From Richelia sinica FACHB-800 (GTDB lineage: Bacteria > Cyanobacteriota > Cyanobacteriia > Cyanobacteriales > Nostocaceae): a DNA stretch of 64,000 nt. The DNA lies in the NCBI RefSeq assembly GCF_014698825.1, contig NZ_JACJTT010000002.1:1-64000 (forward strand). Direction: 5' to 3'. Under the pieces are notes generated by a model. It saw only the letters and a program-made list of their open reading frames with translations. It did not search any database and was not told the origin of the DNA. Both the position numbers and the translations under genes were made by a program. Below are positions 46,595-55,828 of this stretch, one piece after another (within the stretch, counting starts at the first letter, position 1; each line of letters opens with the position of its first letter).

Positions 46595-47347
46595 TTAACG
46601 GGAACTTTGCTGTACCATAGCATTCCAGGTCGCCCCACCAGCTACACCATCAGCTGTCAACTTATAGCTAGTTTGGGCAGCCTTCACTGCTGCTTCTGTC
46701 GCAGTACCAAAAACTCCATTTACAGAACCTTTGAAAAAGCCGAGTTTCTTTAGCTGTTGTTGTAATTTAATCACCTCAGGGCCACGGTTTCCTAAACGTA
46801 AAATTGGCCAACCCTCTGCCGTATATTGAATATTTGGGAGTCGTTGGTTGGCAGGAGTGGGCTGAAGACCTGAAGATGTTTGAGTTTGACGGTTAGGACG
46901 TTTGGGAGTGGCTGGTTTTGGTTCGGGAACCGAATTAACTCGATTATTATTAGTGGCTGGGGAGGATGTATTGACAGTAGTTGATTGTGTAGAAACACTG
47001 GGAAAAAGCTTCTGCCAAGTATTATTATCAACAATGCCGATGGGCTTTAACCCAGCAGCTACTTGAAAGCGGGAGACAGCACTCGCAGTCCCTTCTTGAT
47101 AAATACCGTCTACTGCACCTGTATAAAATCCTAACAATTTCAAGGCGGCTTGCAGTTCCGATACTCTTTCACCTTGAGTGCCAATGGTCAATGTGGGACG
47201 GTTAATTTTAGCAGTATTGTTGACTTGGGCAGTGGATACTGAGGGCGACGCTGTAATTAATGCTGGTGTTGTGATTAACAACAGTAAGCAATAGAGACAA
47301 TTGGCATTAATGTATTTAGATATACGTGCTATTTGTCTACTGTTCAT
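46595..47347 (-). CDS. Exported protein with two peptidoglycan-binding (PG_binding_1) domains
   Basis: A 250-residue protein. A signal-like hydrophobic segment (CLYCLLLLITTPALITA) follows the start. The first PG-binding repeat is at about 60-115 (ERVSELQAALKLLGFYTGAVDGIYQ), then a Ser/Thr/Pro linker, and the second at about 180-245 (PEVIKLQQQLKKLGFFKGSVNGVFG). No catalytic domain is visible, so it is probably a wall-binding module. The ATG at 47347 is preferred because it sits close to the hydrophobic segment; the frame continues upstream to 47473 with 42 basic residues lacking family character. It lies 97 bp after the porin gene on the same strand. Confidence 0.85.
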   Translation of the reverse strand: MNSRQIARISKYINANCLYCLLLLITTPALITASPSVSTAQVNNTAKINRPTLTIGTQGERVSELQAALKLLGFYTGAVDGIYQEGTASAVSRFQVAAGLKPIGIVDNNTWQKLFPSVSTQSTTVNTSSPATNNNRVNSVPEPKPATPKRPNRQTQTSSGLQPTPANQRLPNIQYTAEGWPILRLGNRGPEVIKLQQQLKKLGFFKGSVNGVFGTATEAAVKAAQTSYKLTADGVAGGATWNAMVQQSSR

Positions 47348-47444
47348 AGAAAGAAGTGGGAAGATTCTGATGCTGATTTTACAGCTGTGCGATCGCCTCT
47401 GGTATGCTGGAAGCGATCGCGATGATCTCCACTTCCTTAAACTA

Positions 47445-49247
47445 TTAAAAAGTAAAGGTAGTCCGCAGTACACCTACCGCAGTAGTTTCATTTTTGCTAT
47501 TACCCTCTGGGTTAAACAAAACAAAGGCACCAGGAGTAATGCTGATATTATCACTCACCTTAAAGCGATAATATGCCTCTAAATGATAAGGTGTAGCTCG
47601 ATTTTCACCTGCTGGAGTTAATACAGCAGTACCGCTAGCATCCGTCCGATAAAGCGGTTGACCAAAAATAATCCCTGCCGTATTTCCGGGTTTAAATAAA
47701 TCTCGCAGATGAACTCCCAGCATCCAACTTGTAAAGGTGGTGGAAGCATTCACGCTATTGGAGGAATCATCAACAAACAATGCTGCGCCATAACCAGATA
47801 GAGCCAGTTTAGGAGAAAAGCGCCATGTGACCGTACCACCAACAGAATTGAGTGTTACTGGTGTTCCCGCAGCTACACCAGATAAAGCACCAACATCTCC
47901 ACTGATTAAACCAGTACCTAAAATATTCAATTCGTGATAGCTGTGAGAGTAGTTTAAACCAATATCCAGGTTACGACTGGGTTTAAAAGTTAACTGTGCA
48001 GCTACCACATTACTACCACTAAACAAACCTGCACCCAACGGAGTGCTAGAAACCCCGGGTACTGCTTCACTCGCTGATTGTTGTGGTAAATTAGCATTGA
48101 CACTGCCGTATAAGGCTCTGAAATCCAAGCTGGGGGAAACGCTATAAATAAATCCAGCCGCCGATGCTAAACCAGAACCTGAAGTGCCGCCAGACACACG
48201 TAACACAGGATTTAAACTAGCAAACCGAGAGATAGACTCTTGTCCTTCACCATAAAAAGGCGTAACGGCTGGGAAAGCATCTGATGTTTCCGCCGCAGTT
48301 CCTGCAAATAAAGTCAATTTTTCAGCGACGGGAAAAATATATAACAATTTGTAAAGCTCTAAACTGTTTGCCCCAACACTAGATAAATTCTTGACATTCA
48401 GCCCAGGAAATTGGGGTTCAAAACTGGTGCGAGCACTACTAGAACTCAGGAGGGGAGAAGCTAATCCTAAACTGCTTTGCATGCTACCTGAACCATCAGC
48501 CCCACCTAGAAAATTATGAGCTTGCAAGCCAGTAATTAATAAGTCTTTCCCTGTAAAACTAGTGGTGAGATTTAACCTGACTCTATTCACTAGGATGGGG
48601 TTGGGATTGCTTTTACCAGGCGCACCACCAGTAGCCGCAATACCAGCAATAATAGCCTCTCCATTGAGTTTGGTAGTAGTGGAGAACTGATTAGCCTCTA
48701 ATTCTGCTGTGCGGGCTTCCACGGCATCGACTCGACCCCGTAAGGTGGCTAATTCCCCAGCAAATTGTTCTTGCAATTTTTGCAAGGTGATCAAATCTTC
48801 TTTTTTGACTAAATCAGTAGTCGTAGTAGTAATTAGCTCATTGATTCGGTCTAAACATGCGTTTAACCCAGCCGCAAATTCATACCTAGTCATAGCACGA
48901 TTACCACGATAGGTACTATTAGGATAACCAGCAATACAACCGTAACGCTCTACCAAAGATTGTAGTGATTGGAATGCCCAATCAGTGGGTTGAACATCTG
49001 ATAATTGAGAAACAGATGTTATTTGTGCTAGTTCATCATCTTGATCTAAATTGTTTATTTCTAAATTTTGATCAGAGTTATTAACTGTTAGTGTTGCACT
49101 ATTTTGATGATTATTTTCATCATTTGAATCATTAGCTATTTTTTTGTCTATTAAATCTGATTGATTTAAAGCTTGTGCAGGTAACAAACCAAAAATTAAC
49201 CATAGCAAACCTGCTCCACCAGCAGTAGCTAGTAGATATTTTTTCAT
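47445..49247 (-). CDS. SLH-domain outer-membrane porin (iron-uptake porin type)
   Basis: A 600-residue cyanobacterial outer-membrane porin. It starts with a signal peptide (YLLATAGGAGLLWLIFGLLPAQA). An SLH domain spans about residues 65-130 (VQPTDWAFQSLQSLVERYGC, MTRYEFAAGLNACL) and anchors to peptidoglycan. A coiled coil follows (LITLQKLQEQFAGELATLRG), and then a beta-barrel of the OprB/carbohydrate-porin type to the C-terminal aromatic VLRTTFTF. Homologues carry iron or inorganic ions. The ATG at 49247 fits a GGGAG site; a TTG frame at 49259 is rejected. It is divergent from the cobalamin riboswitch. Confidence 0.92.
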   Translation of the reverse strand: MKKYLLATAGGAGLLWLIFGLLPAQALNQSDLIDKKIANDSNDENNHQNSATLTVNNSDQNLEINNLDQDDELAQITSVSQLSDVQPTDWAFQSLQSLVERYGCIAGYPNSTYRGNRAMTRYEFAAGLNACLDRINELITTTTTDLVKKEDLITLQKLQEQFAGELATLRGRVDAVEARTAELEANQFSTTTKLNGEAIIAGIAATGGAPGKSNPNPILVNRVRLNLTTSFTGKDLLITGLQAHNFLGGADGSGSMQSSLGLASPLLSSSSARTSFEPQFPGLNVKNLSSVGANSLELYKLLYIFPVAEKLTLFAGTAAETSDAFPAVTPFYGEGQESISRFASLNPVLRVSGGTSGSGLASAAGFIYSVSPSLDFRALYGSVNANLPQQSASEAVPGVSSTPLGAGLFSGSNVVAAQLTFKPSRNLDIGLNYSHSYHELNILGTGLISGDVGALSGVAAGTPVTLNSVGGTVTWRFSPKLALSGYGAALFVDDSSNSVNASTTFTSWMLGVHLRDLFKPGNTAGIIFGQPLYRTDASGTAVLTPAGENRATPYHLEAYYRFKVSDNISITPGAFVLFNPEGNSKNETTAVGVLRTTFTF

Positions 49248-49689
49248 GGTGACTCCCAAGTATATGAAATAGGGTAAAAATTGATTTTTTGTGCAAATAT
49301 TATTGATAAGTAAATTTAAAGTCTTTCTGATAGGAAGAATCTTATTTCGACTTCAAATTTCAAATTTAGTAATTCCATTTACTGATTTGACCTTATCAAT
49401 ACATGTTTTGCTTGTATTAAATTATAGTAAATACTATTTTGGAAAATATTTAACAATTCCTATGATTGATAATTTTAATGATACACATTTAGGAAATAAA
49501 AAATAAATGTTAGTAATTTTGTGGTAAAGAATAAAAATTGTATTCAGAATTAAATTGCTCTTTTATTCATAGATAAAAAAAGTATATTTACTTAAATAAG
49601 ATAAATTTATTTACGAAGTCGAAATGCTCTGTGTCTTCTAATGTCCTTAATAAAATATTCCAATCGTTGTATCCCTGCTCGTGTTAAAC
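49248..49689. other. AT-rich divergent promoter region of the porin and cob genes
   Basis: A very AT-rich stretch of about 440 bp with no supported gene; 67- and 71-codon frames at 49607-49810 (minus) and 49291-49506 (plus) have no ribosome site. The string TGATTGATAATTTTAATGAT at about 49463-49482 is loosely Fur-box-like but too degenerate to call. Confidence 0.4.
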
Positions 49690-49870
49690 TGCTAAATCTT
49701 AAGAGTTGGGAAACTCCGGTGTAATTCCGGGACTGTGCCGCAGCTGTAAAGGAATTTTTGATTTGCGAGTGGGAATTGTATTTGTGCTGAAAAACCAAAG
49801 ATAGCAACAAGGTGATTCAGAAAATCCCCAACTCCAAATCCAAGATTGAATGAGTCAGAATGCCAACTCT
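49690..49870 (+). promoter_or_regulatory. Cobalamin riboswitch
   Basis: The conserved core is present in order: GTTGGGAAACTCCGGTG, TAATTCCGGGACTGTGCCGCA and GCTGTAA, then a long variable arm and the B12 box GAGTCAGAATGCC at 49852-49864. Downstream, GTGTG/CACAC and CTCTG/CAGAG hairpins lie just before the AAGGAG ribosome site of cobG, so control is probably at translation (inference). High cobalamin would shut down the cob operon that follows. Confidence 0.9.
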
Positions 49871-49935
49871 CAGGGTGTGATTACCACACTTTCACCTTAT
49901 ACACTCTGCGTTGCACAGAGAAGGAGTAATTTATA

Positions 49936-51372
49936 TTGTTGCCCGCATTTACAGCTTGCCCTGGTTTATTTTATGCTACACCTGCCCAAGATGGGATTCT
50001 CACACGCATCAGAATTCCAGGAGGGATAATCAACAATCAACAATTTTGTGCGATCGCAGATATAGCAGATAATTGTGGTGGTGGCTATGTTGATGTGACC
50101 AATCGCGCTAATATTCAAATTAGGGAAATTAAATCAGAAATTAGCAACAACGTTTATTCACACCTGCAATCTTTGGGTATAGGTGCAAATAATCCCCATG
50201 TAGACCATATCCGCAATATTATGACTAGTCCCACAGCAGGTATTGATGCCAAGGAAGTAATTGATACTCGTCCTTTTGTTCAAGCTTGGGATGAATACAT
50301 TTGTAACTACCCCCAGTTAGGGGCACTGTCAGCAAAATTTAGTGTTAGTTTTGATGGTGGCGGTCAGGTCTCTGTACAAGGAATTGTCAATGATATCAGC
50401 TTAAATGCCGTCCTGATTAATAACGCAGTTTATTTCCGCCTTTGTTTGAGTTTTGGAGAAAAAGGAAAACTACCTGAAGATACAGGAATATTACTAACAC
50501 CGGATGAATGTTTACCAGTTTTAGCGGCATTAGCGGCAGTGTATTTGCAATATACAGATACAACTATGCGCCGCAAAGTCAGGTTGCGGGAAGTCATTAA
50601 TAATTTAGGTGTAGATAAATACCTTGATTTAGCGCTGGGAGAGAAATTCACATCGAGAAAGTCTTTACATAGCATCTCCACATCCCCCAATCACAATTAT
50701 TCTCACGTTGGCATTCATCGTCAAAAACAACCACAACTGTTTTATATTGGTGTTGTTTTACCTTTGGGAAGGTTGGAAACTTGGCAAATACGAGGTTTAG
50801 TGAACATAGTGGAAAAATTGGGAAATGGTAATATCAGGTTAACACCTTGGCAAAACCTGCTGGTGACAGATATTCCCGCAGCCAAACTAGTGGAAGTAGA
50901 AACAGAAATTGTCACTTTAGGACTCAGTTATTCACCTACTAATATTCAAAGTGCCTTAGTTGCTTGTTCTGGGAAAAGGGGTTGTGCATCTGCTATGACC
51001 GAAACTAAAGACCACGCCTTGGCATTAGCAAATTATATTCAATCTCATATTGCCTTAGAACAACCCATTAATATACATTTTAGCGGTTGTAGTAAATCTT
51101 GTGCCCAACAAAATCAAGGAGATATTACCTTGTTGGGGGTAGCTGTAGAGACAGAAAATCAAACCTTACCAGGCTATCAAGTTTATTTAGGTGATGGTAG
51201 TTTACAGAAATTTGGTCGGCAAATCTATGATTATGTGAGTTTTGCAGAACTACCCCAACTGATTGAAAAAATATTACGAGTGTACAAAAACCAACGCTTA
51301 AACCTAGACGAAACCTTTAGCAACTTTATCACCCGTCACGATATCCCCGAATTAAAACAGTTATTGAATTAA
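49936..51372 (+). CDS. cobG: Precorrin-3B synthase
   Basis: A 478-residue sulfite/nitrite-reductase-like monooxygenase of the aerobic cobalamin route, making precorrin-3B. Two ferredoxin-like halves are visible (FYATPAQDGILTRIRIPGG and LFYIGVVLPLGRLETWQ). The 4Fe-4S/siroheme cysteines are in VACSGKRGCASAMTETKDH and IHFSGCSKSCAQQNQGD. The start is a TTG at 49936, set by AAGGAG at 49921-49926; a second TTG follows at 49939. It is the first gene after the cobalamin riboswitch. CobG needs O2, while its partner CbiG (in the fused gene downstream) belongs to the O2-independent route, so this operon is mixed. Confidence 0.93.
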   Translation: MLPAFTACPGLFYATPAQDGILTRIRIPGGIINNQQFCAIADIADNCGGGYVDVTNRANIQIREIKSEISNNVYSHLQSLGIGANNPHVDHIRNIMTSPTAGIDAKEVIDTRPFVQAWDEYICNYPQLGALSAKFSVSFDGGGQVSVQGIVNDISLNAVLINNAVYFRLCLSFGEKGKLPEDTGILLTPDECLPVLAALAAVYLQYTDTTMRRKVRLREVINNLGVDKYLDLALGEKFTSRKSLHSISTSPNHNYSHVGIHRQKQPQLFYIGVVLPLGRLETWQIRGLVNIVEKLGNGNIRLTPWQNLLVTDIPAAKLVEVETEIVTLGLSYSPTNIQSALVACSGKRGCASAMTETKDHALALANYIQSHIALEQPINIHFSGCSKSCAQQNQGDITLLGVAVETENQTLPGYQVYLGDGSLQKFGRQIYDYVSFAELPQLIEKILRVYKNQRLNLDETFSNFITRHDIPELKQLLN

Positions 51373-51415
51373 ATATTTTTAATCAACCTCCTCATCTCCC
51401 ATAAATAAACCACCA

Positions 51416-52045
51416 ATGACCAGTTATATCCGCGATGCCAACGAAATTTATCTGAATTCCTTCGCCATTATCAGGTCAGAAGCTAACTTAGATATTTTGC
51501 CACCTGATGTAGCTAAAGTAGCTGTCCGACTGATTCACGCCTGTGGAATGACGGATATAGTCACCGACTTGGGGTATTCAGAAACGGCAGTAAAATCGGG
51601 CAGAACAGCCTTAGCCCAAGGCGTACCCATTCTATGTGATTGTCGCATGGTGGCCGAAGGAGTAACCAGAAAAAGATTACCTGCCAATAACCAAGTTATT
51701 TGTACTCTGAATGACCCAGAAGTACCGGAATTGGCACAGAAATTAGGCAATACTCGGTCAGCCGCAGCTTTAGAATTATGGCGACCATATCTAGCAGGGG
51801 CTATTGTGGCCATTGGTAACGCCCCAACCGCCTTGTTTAGATTACTAGAAATGCTGGATGCTGGAGTACCACGTCCGGCGGTAATTTTAGGCTTTCCTGT
51901 GGGCTTTGTGGGTGCAGCCGAGTCCAAAGCCGCCTTAGCCGCAGATAGTCGCAATGTCCCATTCTTAACTTTACACGGACGCAGAGGAGGAAGTGCGATC
52001 GCCTCCGCCGCAGTTAACGCCTTGGCTAGGGAGGAAGAAATATGA
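51416..52045 (+). CDS. cobH: Precorrin-8X methylmutase
   Basis: A 209-residue enzyme that moves the C11 methyl group to give hydrogenobyrinate or its cobalt form. The family pattern is clear: VAVRLIHACGMTDIVTDLGY with the catalytic His, PILCDCRMVAEGVTRKRLP, AIGNAPTALFRLLEML and PAVILGFPVGFVGAAESK. It lies 43 bp after cobG and overlaps cobI by four bases (ATGA), so the genes are translationally coupled. Confidence 0.96.
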   Translation: MTSYIRDANEIYLNSFAIIRSEANLDILPPDVAKVAVRLIHACGMTDIVTDLGYSETAVKSGRTALAQGVPILCDCRMVAEGVTRKRLPANNQVICTLNDPEVPELAQKLGNTRSAAALELWRPYLAGAIVAIGNAPTALFRLLEMLDAGVPRPAVILGFPVGFVGAAESKAALAADSRNVPFLTLHGRRGGSAIASAAVNALAREEEI

Positions 52046-52746
52046 ATACAGCTGGTCGTCTCTATGGAATTGGAGTTGGGCCAGGAGACCCGGAACTCTT
52101 GACCCTCAAGGCATTGCGCTTACTGCGTTCTGCCCCTGTCCTTGCCTATCACTCCGCCGCAGACCGGGAAAGTATCGCCAGAAAAATAGTTGACCAACAC
52201 CTGCCTGGAAATCAAATTGAAGTGCGGTTTCACTTTCCACGCGCCCTAGAACCAGAAAAAGCCTCTTCTATCTATGACCAAGAAATAGAACCTGTTGCTG
52301 AACATTTGGCAGCTGGTCGCGATGTAGTTGTGTTGTGTGAAGGCGACCCCTTTTTCTACGGTTCCTTTATGTACCTGTTTACCCGACTATCGGAAAAGTA
52401 TCACACAGAAGTAGTGCCTGGTGTTTCTTCCCTCATGGCTTGTCCTGTCGCTTTAGGTGTACCCTTCACTTACTACAACGATATTCTCAAAATTCTGCCA
52501 GCACCACTTCCTCCAGATATCCTTAAGAGAGAATTATTAACTAGTGATGCGGTGGCTATTATGAAACTGGGTCGCCATTTCCCAAAAATCAGAAATATTC
52601 TCCATGAATTGGGACTAGCACCAAGGGCAAAATATATAGAACGGGCGACAACTACACAACAGCGCATTATTCCCCTAGATGAAGTCAACCCGGAACAAGT
52701 GCCTTACTTTGCCATGATAGTTATTCCCACAACCAGCCGACTCTAG
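52042..52746 (+). CDS. cobI: Precorrin-2 C20-methyltransferase
   Basis: A 234-residue SAM-dependent methyltransferase that makes precorrin-3A. The N-terminal GIGVGPGDPELLTLKAL, the VVVLCEGDPFFYGSFMYL loop and the VVPGVSSLMACPVALGVP motif are typical of the CobI/CbiL group. The C-terminus carries MKLGRHFPKIRNILHELG. Its ATG overlaps the cobH stop. A short palindrome lies in the 101-bp gap before the next gene. Confidence 0.96.
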   Translation: MNTAGRLYGIGVGPGDPELLTLKALRLLRSAPVLAYHSAADRESIARKIVDQHLPGNQIEVRFHFPRALEPEKASSIYDQEIEPVAEHLAAGRDVVVLCEGDPFFYGSFMYLFTRLSEKYHTEVVPGVSSLMACPVALGVPFTYYNDILKILPAPLPPDILKRELLTSDAVAIMKLGRHFPKIRNILHELGLAPRAKYIERATTTQQRIIPLDEVNPEQVPYFAMIVIPTTSRL

Positions 52747-52767
52747 GAATTACAGTGTTACATCAGG

Positions 52768-52784
52768 GTGGGCAAGATGCCCAC
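52768..52784. repeat. GTGGGCAAGATGCCCAC dispersed palindrome
   Basis: Six-base perfect arms with AAGAT loop lie between cobI and the cbiG-cobJ gene. It is the clearest member of the family also seen at 3354, 32914 and 41869. Confidence 0.55.
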
Positions 52785-52847
52785 ATAAGATTTCTGTAGA
52801 GATTTCTAGAAACTAATTCCTTCTGTGCATCACCAATTCTTTCCACA

Positions 52848-54587
52848 ATGACAACAAAAGTTGCACCTGCCATCATCATACTTGGTCAAAACAGCCTTTC
52901 TACAGCTAGAAAAATTGTCTCCAGCTTACCCCAGGCGAAAATTTACGGTTTGTCCAACCGCACTCAAGATGTGGATATTAGCTTCACCAACTTTGGGGAA
53001 ACAGTGCGGGAGTTATTCGCAGCGGGTACACCCATTATAGGTATATGTGCAGCAGGGATTTTAATTAGAACTATTGCCCCCCTCATCAGTGATAAAAGAC
53101 AAGAACCACCAGTATTAGCTGTAGCTGAAGATGGTAGTGCAGTTGTGCCATTGTTAGGTGGACTGAGTGGAGTTAATGATTTAGCCCGTCTCATTGCTGA
53201 GGGGTTACATGTACAAGCAGCAATTACCACTACAGGAGATTTGCGTTTTCGCACTGCTTTACTTTCTCCTCCTCCTGGATATTATTTAGCTAACCCAGAG
53301 GACGCAAAGAAATTCATTTCTGACCTATTGGCTGGGGCAAAAGTGAAGTTAGTAGGAACAGCCCCTTGGTTGAGTAATAGTCAATTACCTATTGACTCAG
53401 ATGGGGAGTTAACTATTCAAATAACGGAAAAGAAGGTAAATCTCACATCTGATTGTTTAGTTTATCATCCACAAACAGTGGCCATTGCCATCACCACAGC
53501 GACATCAGAAACCCTCAACCAAATTTATCAATTACTTCAAGAAACGAATATTGCACGAGAATCAATAGCGGGGATATTCGCACCTCTAAGCCTTGCTGCC
53601 CATTCTACCCTGCAAGCGATCGCCCAAACATTCAATGTCCCCACCCGCTTTTTTTCAGATAGTCAGCTAACCTCACAGAGTTCTACAGTTGCCCAAGCCG
53701 CTACAGGAACAGATAGTCAAATTATCTCCTTTTCCCCGTCCCTAGCCCTAGCCATCTCCCCCCAAATTATCGACCCCGAAACCATAGGACAAGCAAGAGG
53801 AAAATTAGCCATTATTGGCACTGGCCCCGGTGCTTCCCGGTGGATGTCACCAGAAGTGAAAGAAATTCTCACCTCTGCCACAGATTTAGTTGGTTATAAA
53901 ACTTACATTAATTTAATTGGTTCTCTAGCTGATGGTAAACGCTGCCACGAGTCTGATAATCGTGTGGAAGAAGCAAGGGCAAAATTAGCCTTAGACTTAG
54001 CTGCGGCTGGAAAATATGTAGCTGTTGTTTCTTCAGGCGACCCCGGTATTTTCGCAATGGCCACCGCTGTTTTTGAAGTTATCGACCGCTATAACAAACC
54101 AGAATGGCAAACCATAGATATTCAAGTAGCACCAGGTATTTCCGCCATGCAAGCCACAGCGGCAGCTATTGGTGCACCCTTGGGCCATGATTTCTGTGTT
54201 ATTTCTTTATCAGACATATTGAAACCTTGGGAAATTATCGCCCAGCGCATTGTTGCCGCAGCCCAAGCTGATTTTGTCATCGCTTTCTATAATCCTGTCT
54301 CCAAAGAGCGGACTTGGCAACTAGCTGCGGCTAGAGATATTATCTTGCAATACCGGAAACCAGACACACCAGTCATTTTAGGTCAAAATCTGGGTAGACC
54401 AGGGGAAAATGTCAAAGTTATTACCCTGGCACAGTTAGAACCAGCTTGTGCTGATATGCGAACTTTGATTATTATTGGTTCTTCCCAAACTCAGCAGATA
54501 AAAATCTTAGATAATCAAGTGCGGGTCTATACTTCTCGTCGCTACACCTTGGAAGACACAACCCCTACTACAGATATGAAATTATAA
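52848..54587 (+). CDS. cobJ: CbiG-CobJ fusion (cobalt-precorrin-5A hydrolase / precorrin-3B C17-methyltransferase)
   Basis: A 579-residue fusion. The N-terminal half (about 1-310) is CbiG-like, with the central motif VAEDGSAVVPLLGGLSGVNDLARLIA and a C-terminal CbiG segment (AITTATSETLNQIYQLL, GIFAPLSLAAHSTLQAIA). The C-terminal half (about 320-579) is CobJ/CbiH, with LAIIGTGPGASRWMSPEV, VVSSGDPGIFAMATAVFEV and VAPGISAMQATAAAIGAPLG. Fusing the ring-contraction methyltransferase with CbiG is known in cyanobacteria. It lies 101 bp after cobI and ends 17 bp before a MITE-like element. Confidence 0.95.
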   Translation: MTTKVAPAIIILGQNSLSTARKIVSSLPQAKIYGLSNRTQDVDISFTNFGETVRELFAAGTPIIGICAAGILIRTIAPLISDKRQEPPVLAVAEDGSAVVPLLGGLSGVNDLARLIAEGLHVQAAITTTGDLRFRTALLSPPPGYYLANPEDAKKFISDLLAGAKVKLVGTAPWLSNSQLPIDSDGELTIQITEKKVNLTSDCLVYHPQTVAIAITTATSETLNQIYQLLQETNIARESIAGIFAPLSLAAHSTLQAIAQTFNVPTRFFSDSQLTSQSSTVAQAATGTDSQIISFSPSLALAISPQIIDPETIGQARGKLAIIGTGPGASRWMSPEVKEILTSATDLVGYKTYINLIGSLADGKRCHESDNRVEEARAKLALDLAAAGKYVAVVSSGDPGIFAMATAVFEVIDRYNKPEWQTIDIQVAPGISAMQATAAAIGAPLGHDFCVISLSDILKPWEIIAQRIVAAAQADFVIAFYNPVSKERTWQLAAARDIILQYRKPDTPVILGQNLGRPGENVKVITLAQLEPACADMRTLIIIGSSQTQQIKILDNQVRVYTSRRYTLEDTTPTTDMKL

Positions 54588-54604
54588 AGCCTCTACACCT
54601 TCTA

Positions 54605-54731
54605 ATACCAAATCGAAAAATTTTGCCAACAGATAATTACCCCACCCGCGCTATCGCGCACCCTCCCCGCTTGCTCTGAGGGTTGGGGAGGGGTTTACTC
54701 AATGTGTTGGTTGCTTTTGGAGAATTGGTAT
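54605..54731 (-). repeat. 127-bp MITE-like element, copy 2
   Basis: An inverted copy of the element at 22183-22310, with the same ends (ATACCAA / TTGGTAT) and a matching inner palindrome, differing at a limited number of positions. It separates the cob genes from the isochorismatase-like gene. Confidence 0.85.
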
Positions 54732-54742
54732 AAAAGCGATAC

Positions 54743-54880
54743 GCTGCGCGAACAGGAGTTTAAAAATGCCAGAATTCCGCCGCAATGGCATTAATTATTC
54801 TGTAACTTCTGTAACTTCTGCAACTTCTGTAACTTCTGCAACTTCTGCAACTCCTGCAACTTCTGTCTTCTTTTCTCTGT
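54743..54880 (+). repeat. GCTGCGCGAACAGGAG unit plus 9-bp tandem repeat
   Basis: The segment gctgcgcgaacaggagtttaaaaatgccagaattc is the reverse complement of 46319-46355. It is followed by about nine units of the type TAACTTCTG / CAACTTCTG (54800-54870). An ATG inside it (54766) opens a frame into the isochorismatase-like gene and encodes a VTSATS repeat, most likely not a real N-terminus. Confidence 0.8.
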
Positions 54881-54981
54881 CACCTCATAGACAAGGCAGG
54901 TATATTTTAACCTTGATTAAGCAATTGAAATCTCAACATCATTTCAAGCTACAAAGTAAAAATAATGTTGGGTGTCAGAAT

Positions 54982-55764
54982 ATGAATTTGCCCTTGCGGA
55001 AATTAGGACTTGCACCAAATGCTTGGAGTGTGAATCAAGCGATCGCAGATATTACTCGCCCGCCAAAAATCCCACAGACTATTATTTTAACCACAGAAAC
55101 CAAAATTTTGCACCTGGACTTGGCCAAAGCCGCAATCTTGGTTATTGATATGCAAAATGACTTCTGTCATCCTGATGGTTGGTTAGCCCATATTGGTGTA
55201 GATGTCACTCCCACACGGAAACCTATTGAACCGTTGCAAAAACTCTTACCAGTATTGAGGGCTGTTGGTGTGCCCGTAATTTGGCTAAATTGGGGCAATC
55301 GACCTGATTTACTGAATATTAGCCCCGGATTATTACATGTATATAATCCTACTGGTGATGGTGTGGGTTTAGGCGATCGCTTGCCCAAAAACGGTGCTAA
55401 GGTACTGACAGCAGGTAGTTGGGCCGCAGCAGTTGTAGATGAACTCCCCCAACAGCCAGAAGACATTCGCATTGATAAATATCGCATGAGTGGCTTTTGG
55501 GATACACCCTTAGATAGTATTCTGCGTAACTTAGGAAAGACCACAATTTTCTTTGCAGGGGTCAATGCTGACCAATGTGTATTAACAACTTTATGCGATG
55601 CGAATTTTTTAGGCTACGACTGTATTTTCATCCAAGATTGTACAGCCACAACTTCACCAGAATACTGTTGGTTAGCCACATTATATAACATCAAACAATG
55701 CTTTGGCTTCGTCACTGAAACATCAGAAATTTTCACAGCTATCAATAACAGCAATTGGCAATAA
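54982..55764 (+). CDS. Isochorismatase-family cysteine hydrolase
   Basis: A 260-residue alpha/beta hydrolase of the isochorismatase/nicotinamidase group. The catalytic triad is visible as Asp in LVIDMQNDFCHP, Lys in RIDKYRMSGFWDTPLDSIL and Cys in FAGVNADQCVLTTLCDAN. A 50-residue N-terminal region (LPLRKLGLAPNAWSVNQAIADI) precedes the core. I start it at the ATG at 54982; the frame extends to 54766, but that part is repeat-derived. It follows the cob genes and is followed by a cupin gene 64 bp downstream. Substrate is unknown; amidase or ureidohydrolase activity on a cyclic imide is typical of the family. Confidence 0.88.
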   Translation: MNLPLRKLGLAPNAWSVNQAIADITRPPKIPQTIILTTETKILHLDLAKAAILVIDMQNDFCHPDGWLAHIGVDVTPTRKPIEPLQKLLPVLRAVGVPVIWLNWGNRPDLLNISPGLLHVYNPTGDGVGLGDRLPKNGAKVLTAGSWAAAVVDELPQQPEDIRIDKYRMSGFWDTPLDSILRNLGKTTIFFAGVNADQCVLTTLCDANFLGYDCIFIQDCTATTSPEYCWLATLYNIKQCFGFVTETSEIFTAINNSNWQ

Positions 55765-55828
55765 CAAATAAGTTCATTCTTTGATTTACAGAACAAACAT
55801 TCATTTAATCAACAACCCAAAATGATAT

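Noticed and set aside
49463-49482. Fur box upstream of the porin gene
   Set aside because: Only loosely similar to the consensus and in very AT-rich DNA; no basis for calling it.
49291-49506. 71-codon plus-strand frame upstream of the riboswitch
   Set aside because: Lies in AT-rich divergent promoter DNA, no ribosome site.
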